13,611 bases of DNA. Origin: Phoronis ovalis (Eukaryota; Phoronida; Phoronidae). A program made the position numbers and the translations under genes. How positions within the stretch are numbered: position 1 is the first letter of the stretch; every line of letters starts with the position of its first letter. The stretch lies in NCBI GenBank assembly GCA_028565635.1, contig JAOXYB010037218.1:1-13611 (forward strand), written 5' to 3'. The notes below the pieces were generated by a model, which was not told the origin of the DNA, did not search any database, and saw only the letters and a list, made by a program, of their open reading frames with translations. This document shows positions 10,801-13,611 of this stretch, piece by piece.

Positions 10801-13249
10801 TTCTAACATATCATTCCATTGACTCAGACAGTTAAATATGCACTCTGTCAATATAGTAGGAACAACAGTTGAACAAGTAATTGCTTGCTAGGCTTTTGCA
10901 AACAAAAACCTGCATGGGTACAAACTTTTTTTCCTATTACAAGTCACCGAGGTGTCTATACCATTATAATGAGAAAGAAGTTGCTGTGTTTGTATTGGTG
11001 ATGGAGATGGGCTGGTATAAAGATGATGAAGGCAATTACGATGGTTATCATAAAGATGACTGTATACTAATAACGATGATATTGATAGTATATATCTTAA
11101 TTTCTCTATTAAACCTTTTAACTTGTATTGTATTTTAAAAGTAGTGCAGAATATCTAAATATCAACATGCATGTATCTTTGCAGAATGGATCATTTGAAG
11201 CTGGAGTTTTTAAAGTACCATCTGCTCCTAATAAGAATTATAAACTACTATTTGAACCAGTGTTCTTTTCCCAGTCATCTCAACTAAGAATGCTGTTTTA
11301 TCACCCGAGTTCTTACGCACTATTTCTAGTTGGTAAAGATGTAGGTATATTATATGATAGTATTTTAGTTCAATCACCCATCACCATTGATGACTGTATA
11401 TAGCCTTGTCTTCTGATTTTAGCCAGTTAAATTAACTGTAGTATTTAGTTTCAACATTTTACATGTCGACAAATTTATATGTTCTGCCATTTAAGTTCAA
11501 CTGATAATCTGCCTACTCGCATGTGAAGTGCTTTGTATTTTATCTTGTGTTCTTCCGTTTTCTCTTTAAAACTTTCCTTCAACTTCTGCCTATAATTGGT
11601 TTATGATACTGGTTATGTTCGGTTACAAATAAAGGCATTACCTGCAAAGTCATTTCCTTTCTACCTCAATAGTAACATATTTTCTTCTAGTAAATAGACA
11701 AACTCTTCACACAAATTCTGTCCAGTCACAACTAAAGAAATAATGATGTCTCATGCCTATACTCTTTTTTTGTGCTGGCTTGGCCAATTAACTCTGGCAT
11801 AAACTCTTACAACAGACCGCTAGAGGGAATTAGTAGAAAAATGAGGGATTTGGTAGCTTGGAAATAATCCCCTTAATTTTTGATAAAAAGGACCTTTTCA
11901 AATTGTAGATTCTCTAACTTTGTGCAAAATTATATCCACTTTCAAATAAGAAAATCCAATTACAACACATGAGCATGAAGAAAAAGAAAAGAATAAAAAG
12001 TGTTCATTAATGTACTCACTAATACACTATATTCAGCTGCTGCAAGAGGGGTGATGACTGCTGTTGGTTACCTAATACCATATAGATGACATTGTCTGTC
12101 TTTGAATCACTATAATTAAATAAGTCACTTTCGGAATGTAAAGACTTTTGTTTCCCTTGATATATGCATGGTTTTTCTAAAAACAAAACAGACAATTAAC
12201 AAACAAAAAAAAAGAATATTCAGTTTTTAATTCTTGCATGATTTTCAGATCTTCATGTCAGAAGATATCGGTAACAGTTTTGAACTGATGTACTCATTAA
12301 AAAATGACTCAGTAAATCAAGTTGTTTTTGCCAGAAAAAGTCAAATGTACCTCATGAAAACACAAAATAACTCAATTCTATATGGACAGGCAGGTAAAAA
12401 CTGACTATTTTTAACAGCTTTTTTAAAAATGTATTTCTAATCTCGGCTGTTTATACCAAGTGGTTTTTGGCAATAGTTGTTAGGTGCTATAGGTAGTTAT
12501 AAGCAGCTACAAATACATTCGTATGAGCTAAAACTTCTGGGAACTAAAATTTGTATGACCTAAAGCTTCTAGAGCTACAGGCTTTTTCGATGACCTACAA
12601 TCAGATGTCAAAGGTGATTCACACAAAGGAAATGATTTGTGCATGCGTGATGCAGTTTATAACTTCATGTTAGGTCACCTAGCCAATTGACCTCAGACCT
12701 ATATTGACGCTTGGTTCTAGCTCCTCAATTTTCTAGTTCTACAAAAGCATTTAGCTCATAGGAATGGATTTGTACCTTCTAGCTAGAATTATCTCCTAGA
12801 AGTTTCTGCACATACGACTTGCTCCTAGGAATCTTTTCTACCATCAGTCTTACTATTATTGTCCAAAAACTGCTAGGTATGCTTGTGTGTAGAACTGTCA
12901 GTAGTAATTTGTTGCTTGTTCTATTTAATATACTCGGTAAACAAAAGCTGTAAGCAATAAGAAGCATTTACAACAATATGTACAACTTCAAAAATAGAAA
13001 ACATGAACTTAATTGTTGGACGCCTTTGTAGGCTGAAACCTGATACACTGTGGTTATACTCTTAAATATTATTATATCACTTATTTTTTAGGAGTTTGTA
13101 GAATTGTGAGACTATATGATGATTACACGAAGGTGGGAAATGATGACTTGTTTGCCTTACATATCACTCACTTATCTCATGTGTGGGTTATACATTTACA
13201 AAATGGAAAAGTGAGCAGAAAAGAAATAATGCCGAGGGACATACTACCA
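1725..13249 (+). CDS. CATSPERB: CatSper channel auxiliary subunit beta, 14 exons, 3' partial
   Basis: This is the gene-level span. Coding exons are 1725-1827, 3146-3273, 4195-4362, 4924-4996, 5498-5623, 6017-6163, 7247-7354, 8699-8895, 9470-9536, 10129-10178, 10493-10633, 11185-11340, 12249-12393 and 13092-13249, totalling 1767 bases or 589 codons without a stop. Every junction is AG/GT and the codon phases match across all 13 introns. CATSPERB is an auxiliary subunit of the pH- and voltage-gated calcium channel of the sperm flagellum. It has a large extracellular ectodomain and a single C-terminal membrane helix. Compared with remembered human CATSPERB, residues 194-208 (LIDVSRAFILQWKLG) and 229-242 match an equivalent stretch near human residues 150-200. 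Conserved order continues through EYVTLTF (374-380), RRPFLDW and SEDIGNSFEL (492-501). NxS/T sequons occur at N52, N115, N316, N350, N437, N507 and N528, fitting an extracellular chain. The N-terminal region is about 45 residues longer than in human. The membrane helix is not in the window. Other CatSper ectodomain subunits (gamma, delta, epsilon) are related in architecture, but the block order fits beta best. Confidence 0.9.
2541..2818. mobile_element. Candidate short insertion flanked by ACTTAT
   Basis: ACTTAT occurs at 2541-2546 and 2813-2818, directly outside a 266-base block that begins GAGGGGGTAGG and ends CCTATAGCCCCC. The ends are partly inverted (GGGGGTAGG against GGGGGCTATAGG read on the other strand). 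This is what a transposed element with a 6-base target duplication would look like. The inside is entirely repetitive and non-coding. The duplication is short and could be chance. Confidence 0.4.
2576..2790. repeat. Interspersed CAATGCTCGCTGCTCG repeats around an A-rich sub-repeat
   Basis: Five copies of a ~30-base unit, CAATGCTCGCTGCTCGCACT followed by TAACAGACC in the fuller copies, start at 2576 (truncated), 2599, 2706, 2739 and about 2774 (truncated). Between copies 2 and 3 (about 2637-2705) sits a second array of CCAAAAAA-type units 13-17 bases long, each with a different spacer. The unit is far more GC-rich than its surroundings. Confidence 0.8.
3146..3273 (+). CDS. CATSPERB: CATSPERB exon 2: N-terminal region
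   Basis: Encodes residues 35-77 after the T-rich acceptor TTTTTTTCAG|GT. The donor is TTG|GTAAGA; phase 1 in, phase 0 out. It reads through acidic and aromatic residues and contains one sequon, N52-L-S. The predicted chain ends LNALFLYPGLDL. I cannot align it convincingly to human CATSPERB. It is called on strong splice sites, correct phase and codon-like composition. Confidence 0.75.
3274..4194 (+). other. CATSPERB: CATSPERB intron 2
   Basis: 921 bases, GTAAGA...TTTAG, phase 0. It is largely occupied by a repeat (about 3420-3880), followed by T-rich sequence. No coding block is seen. Confidence 0.75.
3420..3880. mobile_element. Diverged hairpin-headed repeat with tandem ~138-bp units
   Basis: Bases 3441-3568 align with 13451-13597 at the window end. 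GTGGGGATATAG corresponds to GAATGGGCATATAG. CTTCAG (3496 and 13530) lies exactly 15 bases before GATCA-CTTC (3511 and 13545) in both copies, and both continue into GGGTAAG/GGTTAAG and a CAGGTCA motif. Here the repeat continues into two imperfect tandem units sharing TTCCAATATGGC (3588 and 3726), CATGTTTATT, CTTGAAAAC and GGTTGCAA (3674 and 3813), with a period of about 138. It ends near TGACCTTTGACCTTGA. Non-coding. From memory this architecture resembles abundant bivalve repeats. Confidence 0.7.
4195..4362 (+). CDS. CATSPERB: CATSPERB exon 3: N-terminal region
   Basis: Encodes residues 78-133 (56 whole codons, phase 0 at both ends). The acceptor is TTTATTTTAG|AAA. The donor GCG|GTATCT is weaker than its neighbours, but it is the only usable GT before an in-frame TGA in the intron. 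HPPYIQFINSTDKFMITEEG (107-126) weakly resembles the human stretch with ITNST, including a shared NST sequon (N115). As a symmetric phase 0-0 exon it could be skipped without a frameshift. Confidence 0.78.
4363..4923 (+). other. CATSPERB: CATSPERB intron 3
   Basis: 561 bases, GTATCT...TTTTTAG, phase 0. AT-rich with no coding block. It contains CACTATAGGTAGT at 4855-4867, identical to the left end of the intron 6 foldback element. Confidence 0.75.
4924..4996 (+). CDS. CATSPERB: CATSPERB exon 4: N-terminal region
   Basis: Encodes residues 134-157 plus one base of codon 158, after a run of T and TAG (GATTTTTTTTAG|TCT). The donor is G|GTACTT, a moderate site. The peptide includes TWEYSVKRSR, a beta-strand-like stretch ending in basic residues. 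Phase 0 in, phase 1 out, matching exons 3 and 5. Sequence conservation is low, so it rests mainly on frame and splice sites. Confidence 0.76.
4997..5497 (+). other. CATSPERB: CATSPERB intron 4
   Basis: 501 bases, GTACTT...CTTTAG, phase 1. It holds a tandem duplication at 5137-5260 and a pair of AAACAAGTTTTTTT motifs (5349 and about 5377). A 63-codon open frame at 5062-5253 covers the duplication and has no coding features. Confidence 0.78.
5137..5260. repeat. Imperfect 62-bp tandem duplication
   Basis: Unit 1 starts at 5137 (GTTGTTTACCTGGCAAAGCC) and unit 2 at 5199 (GGTGTTTATCGGGAAAAAGC). Both continue with CCCT-AAA, a GTCAGTC motif and a T-rich tail. A related GTCGGTCAGGCT motif also appears at about 601-612 upstream of the gene, suggesting a dispersed repeat family. 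Confidence 0.65.
5498..5623 (+). CDS. CATSPERB: CATSPERB exon 5
   Basis: Encodes residues 158-199 plus one base, phase 1 at both ends. The acceptor is GCTTTAG|CA and the donor is G|GTATCA. The block AILPVEEWTLRLSLDGIRM aligns with the remembered human segment AAVEQWMIKITMHEGLNI (W165 and G173 conserved). The end, GTLIDVSR, aligns with GTLLDLVR immediately before the ILQW motif. This is the first exon with clear CATSPERB similarity. Confidence 0.88.
5624..6016 (+). other. CATSPERB: CATSPERB intron 5
   Basis: 393 bases, GTATCA...TTTCAG, phase 1. Contains a short duplicated TTCTGTTCTG/TCCTGAGTT stretch near 5818-5850. Otherwise nothing recognised. Confidence 0.8.
6017..6163 (+). CDS. CATSPERB: CATSPERB exon 6: ILQW and PCASD blocks
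   Basis: Encodes residues 200-248 plus one base, phase 1-1. The acceptor is ACTGTTTCAG|CA and the donor is G|GTATGA. FILQWKLG (201-208) corresponds to human PILQWNLG. TYPCASDIGLMAL (229-241) corresponds to human SPCANDVALIGF, with C232 and D235 kept. This is the strongest diagnostic exon for CATSPERB. An ATG at 5932 lies in frame upstream, but the 5932-6016 stretch is intron: no similarity is seen there, whereas similarity begins at once after the AG. The alternative first exon it would imply is therefore unlikely. Confidence 0.93.
6164..7246 (+). other. CATSPERB: CATSPERB intron 6
   Basis: 1,083 bases, GTATGA...TTACAG, phase 1. Two thirds of it is the foldback element at about 6246-6983. 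The remaining ~260 bases before exon 7 are AT-rich with no recognised feature. Confidence 0.85.
6246..6983. mobile_element. ~735-bp foldback (MITE-like) element
   Basis: The two halves are reverse complements around a centre near 6614. Matched pairs include CACTA 6248-6252 with TAGTG 6977-6981; TAAATTTTAGCTA 6303-6315 with 6895-6907; AAATGAAAAGAT 6319-6330 with 6880-6891; AAATCTGTAATTTATTTTT 6380-6398 with 6830-6848 (19 of 19); CATTTTGGGTTAAAAC 6431-6446 with 6782-6797 (16 of 16); ATATATAGCTACAA 6531-6544 with 6697-6710; ATATGAATT 6577-6585 with 6642-6650. The arms are about 365 bases with almost no loop. No transposase is encoded, so it would be non-autonomous. The ends begin TGCACTA; I could not identify a clear target duplication. 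A 78-codon frame on the - strand inside it (6738-6974) is not a gene. Confidence 0.85.
7247..7354 (+). CDS. CATSPERB: CATSPERB exon 7: cysteine-rich block
   Basis: Encodes residues 249-284 plus one base, phase 1-1. The acceptor is TAATTACAG|GT and the donor is G|GTAGGT. GIYIARSPISFW (249-260) matches human GVFIGKTISGFW. It then has C272, C277 and C282, with a fourth, C286, just across intron 7. Remembered human sequence has a single Cys in this stretch, so the extra cysteines look lineage-specific. An extracellular disulfide pair is plausible. Confidence 0.9.
7355..8698 (+). other. CATSPERB: CATSPERB intron 7
   Basis: 1,344 bases, GTAGGT...TTTTAG, phase 1, the longest complete intron. Open frames at 7619-7807, 8067-8321 and 8253-8543 (- strand) show no conserved motif. 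Contains the CRE and octamer matches at 8418-8438. I see no repeat family in the rest. Confidence 0.82.
8418..8438. promoter_or_regulatory. CRE and octamer matches side by side
   Basis: TGACGTCA (8418-8425) is a perfect cAMP-response element and ATTTGCAT (8431-8438) a perfect POU octamer, 5 bases apart within intron 7. CREM/CREB proteins regulate many sperm genes in mammals. Use here is speculation. Confidence 0.25.
8699..8895 (+). CDS. CATSPERB: CATSPERB exon 8: propeller-like strands
   Basis: Longest exon (197 bases), residues 285-350. The acceptor is CATTTTAG|AT and the donor is AAT|GTAAGT (consensus); phase 1 in, 0 out. DLIDVALTNWHLMLLTNHGL (289-308) and the following FISHS match human TVIDLVLTNHFLVILTSLGL and YVSSD. 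This alternation of hydrophobic strands and tight turns is as expected of a beta-propeller blade. A sequon (N316-W-S) follows. Another (N350-F-S) is created across the exon 8/9 junction. Confidence 0.93.
8896..9469 (+). other. CATSPERB: CATSPERB intron 8
   Basis: 574 bases, GTAAGT...TTTTAG, phase 0. An 83-codon - strand frame at 9076-9327 has no supporting signal. Nothing else is recognised. Confidence 0.85.
9470..9536 (+). CDS. CATSPERB: CATSPERB exon 9
   Basis: Encodes residues 351-372 plus one base (67 bases). The acceptor is CTATTTTAG|TTC and the donor is G|GTAAAA; phase 0 in, 1 out. SAKLRYTPECMSNRDKV aligns with human KGNLWYNEKCFANRESF, keeping C364, N367 and R368. It is too short to be found as a stand-alone reading frame. 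Confidence 0.9.
9537..10128 (+). other. CATSPERB: CATSPERB intron 9
   Basis: 592 bases, GTAAAA...TTTCAG, phase 1. Contains a small hairpin, TCACCAT (9964-9970) and ATGGTGA (9975-9981), around TTTG. No coding block is seen. Confidence 0.84.
10129..10178 (+). CDS. CATSPERB: CATSPERB exon 10 (50-base micro-like exon)
   Basis: Encodes residues 373-389. The acceptor is TTTATTTCAG|AT and the donor is CAG|GTAAAA; phase 1 in, 0 out. DEYVTLTFD (373-381) matches human VDYVTITFN directly after the exon 9 match, which fixes both exons despite their small size. Confidence 0.9.
10179..10492 (+). other. CATSPERB: CATSPERB intron 10
   Basis: 314 bases, GTAAAA...TTGTAG, phase 0. Contains TATTGGAAGGAGATAT at 10375-10390, an exact 16-base match to 1594-1609 upstream of the gene. 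Otherwise nothing. Confidence 0.84.
10493..10633 (+). CDS. CATSPERB: CATSPERB exon 11
   Basis: Encodes residues 390-436 (47 codons, phase 0-0). The acceptor is TCTTATTGTAG|AAA and the donor is AAG|GTAAGA. ILACYARRPFLDWTC (391-405) corresponds to human SSCFFSKEPFLHWLPC: both cysteines and the PFL-W core are kept. The second half (VINIVSAVMNPHINAINVLN) corresponds to human VITFLIDQETDSGIYLFNV. Confidence 0.91.
10634..11184 (+). other. CATSPERB: CATSPERB intron 11
   Basis: 551 bases, GTAAGA...TTGCAG, phase 0. A degenerate GAT-rich stretch (about 10998-11095) explains the aspartate/tyrosine-rich open frame at 10881-11138, which I do not call as coding. Confidence 0.84.
11185..11340 (+). CDS. CATSPERB: CATSPERB exon 12
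   Basis: Encodes residues 437-488 (52 codons, phase 0-0). The acceptor is TATCTTTGCAG|AAT and the donor is GAT|GTAGGT. It begins with a sequon (N437-G-S). QLRMLFYHPSSYALFLVGKD (469-488) matches human GMIFHPRSHFLYVYGSQ, a propeller strand pair just before the Asp-box in exon 13. The open frame continues a short way on both sides of the exon, but similarity stops at the splice sites. Confidence 0.91.
11341..12248 (+). other. CATSPERB: CATSPERB intron 12
   Basis: 908 bases, GTAGGT...TTTCAG, phase 0. Contains the perfect palindrome CAGTTAA-A-TTAACTG (11424-11438). The rest is AT-rich with no recognised gene or repeat family. Confidence 0.85.
12249..12393 (+). CDS. CATSPERB: CATSPERB exon 13: Asp-box
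   Basis: Encodes residues 489-536 plus one base, phase 0 in, 1 out. The acceptor is TGATTTTCAG|ATC and the donor is G|GTAAAA. IFMSEDIGNSFELM (489-502) matches human IWVSMDGGNTFEML. S492-x-D494-x-G496-x-S498-F499 fits the Asp-box (BNR) consensus S-x-D-x-G-x-[ST]-[WF], a turn found between the outer strands of beta-propeller blades. Sequons follow at N507 and N528. Confidence 0.92.
12394..13091 (+). other. CATSPERB: CATSPERB intron 13
   Basis: 698 bases, GTAAAA...TTTTAG, phase 1. More than half is the decayed foldback at about 12463-12870. A 62-codon - strand frame at 12779-12967 overlaps it and is not supported. Confidence 0.84.
12463..12870. mobile_element. Second, diverged foldback element
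   Basis: Bases 12508-12532 and 12750-12774 are reverse complements at 23 of 25 positions (core TATGAGCTAAA). The pairing continues inward: ACTTCTGGGAACTAAAATT on the left matches the complement of the AATTTTCTAGTTCT area on the right. It also continues outward to GTTTTTGGCAATAG at 12463 against TTGTCCAAAAAC ending at 12870. The right arm has about 50 extra bases. Several CTTCTAG-AGC/CCTAGGAGC motifs recur inside. Non-coding; ends not resolved. Confidence 0.65.
13092..13249 (+). CDS. CATSPERB: CATSPERB exon 14 (last exon in window)
   Basis: Encodes residues 537-589. The acceptor is TTATTTTTTAG|GA and the chosen donor is CCA|GTATGT; phase 1 in, 0 out. DLFALHITHLSHVWVIHLQN weakly matches human AIFTLYYDQLGYIHKL. 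A second good donor, GTGAGC at 13211, would end the exon 39 bases (13 codons) earlier, also in phase 0. I favour 13249 because coding-like sequence and length agreement continue past 13210. The frame stays open after 13249 to a TAA near 13300, so intron retention would give an early stop. Confidence 0.85.
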
Positions 13250-13611
13250 GTATGTTCATATTTTATAGTTACATCATCCTCTTGTCAAAACAGTAAATAA
13301 TAAAAAAAATATTTTAAAAAACAGAAACCATGTGGGGACAATATTTGTTTGTGCACATGCCTTTGTATTTGAGTACGATTTCTATTAAATGAGAATTTAG
13401 AAGTAAAATCCTTATTTTGTTATATCATTTTTATGCCCATCACTATGTAATAGTGAATGGGCATATAGTCGTACCGCATGCGGCGTCGTCGTCGGCGTAT
13501 GTACCCTTTTGTTTGTGTTGCTCTAACGCCTTCAGCTTTTGTCAGATCATCTTCGTATTTTTTACAGGGTAAGTACAGGTCAAAGCGCAGGTCTGATGTA
13601 ATTTTGACCTC
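13250..13611 (+). other. CATSPERB: CATSPERB intron 14, 5' part
   Basis: Begins GTATGT and runs beyond the window, so no acceptor is seen. It holds AT-rich sequence, then the hairpin-headed repeat from 13432. Confidence 0.75.
13432..13611. mobile_element. Hairpin-headed repeat, cut by window end
   Basis: TATGCCCAT (13432-13440) pairs with ATGGGCATA (13457-13465), and inside it ACTAT (13442-13446) pairs with ATAGT (13450-13454) around GTA. A GC-rich GCGGCGTCGTCGTCGGCG stretch follows (about 13481-13498). Then comes sequence homologous to the intron 2 repeat at 3481-3568, with an AGGTCAAAGCGCAGGTC motif. It reaches the window end, so its length is unknown. Confidence 0.7.

Noticed and set aside
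10881-11138. 85-codon frame rich in Asp, Tyr and Ile in intron 11
   Set aside because: Explained by a degenerate GAT-rich stretch; no CATSPERB similarity, and exons 11 and 12 already join in phase.

Overview
This window is eukaryotic, AT-rich animal DNA. It carries most of the 5' half of one spliced gene on the + strand, with about 1.7 kb of upstream sequence. There are no long uninterrupted reading frames. Instead there are fourteen short coding blocks (50-197 bases). Each is bounded by AG at its 5' side and GT at its 3' side, with a T-rich tract before most acceptors, and all fourteen join in a single open frame of 589 codons. The joined protein is recognisable, from memory of the human protein, as the beta auxiliary subunit of the sperm calcium channel CatSper (CATSPERB). 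The best matching blocks are ILQWKLG, PCASDIGLMAL, the TNWHLMLLTNHGLFIS strand pair, EYVTLTF, RRPFLDW, and SEDIGNSFEL. Human CATSPERB is about 1,100 residues, so roughly half of the protein, including the C-terminal membrane helix, should lie downstream.

The organism is probably a marine or freshwater invertebrate, and my best guess is a mollusc such as a bivalve. This rests on the divergence from mammalian CATSPERB, the compact introns (0.3-1.3 kb), and repeats with a hairpin head followed by GTCGTCGTCGG-like and GGTCAAAGG/TGACCTTTGACC-like stretches. I remember such repeats as common in bivalve genomes. The species call is an inference.

Layout: 1-1724 is upstream DNA with a 10-bp-arm palindrome containing two head-to-head homeodomain-type cores, a TATA-like octamer and small repeats, but no gene I can support. 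Exon 1 (1725-1827) carries the start codon and a signal-peptide-like N-terminus. Exons 2-5 (3146-5623) encode a poorly conserved N-terminal region. Exons 6-14 (6017-13249) encode the better conserved part, read here as beta-propeller ectodomain, including one textbook Asp-box. Intron 14 runs off the end of the window.

The introns hold most of the unexplained structure. Intron 1 has a ~266-bp insert flanked by ACTTAT on both sides and built of two interleaved short repeat families. Intron 2 has a diverged copy of the hairpin-headed repeat plus two ~138-bp tandem units. Intron 4 has a 62-bp tandem duplication. Intron 6 has a ~735-bp near-symmetrical foldback element. Intron 13 has a second, more decayed foldback. 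Intron 14 has a hairpin-headed repeat cut by the window end. I see no tRNA, rRNA, CRISPR array or virus-derived gene, and no evidence of a novel multi-gene system. The interest lies in this non-vertebrate CATSPERB orthologue and in the foldback elements inside it.
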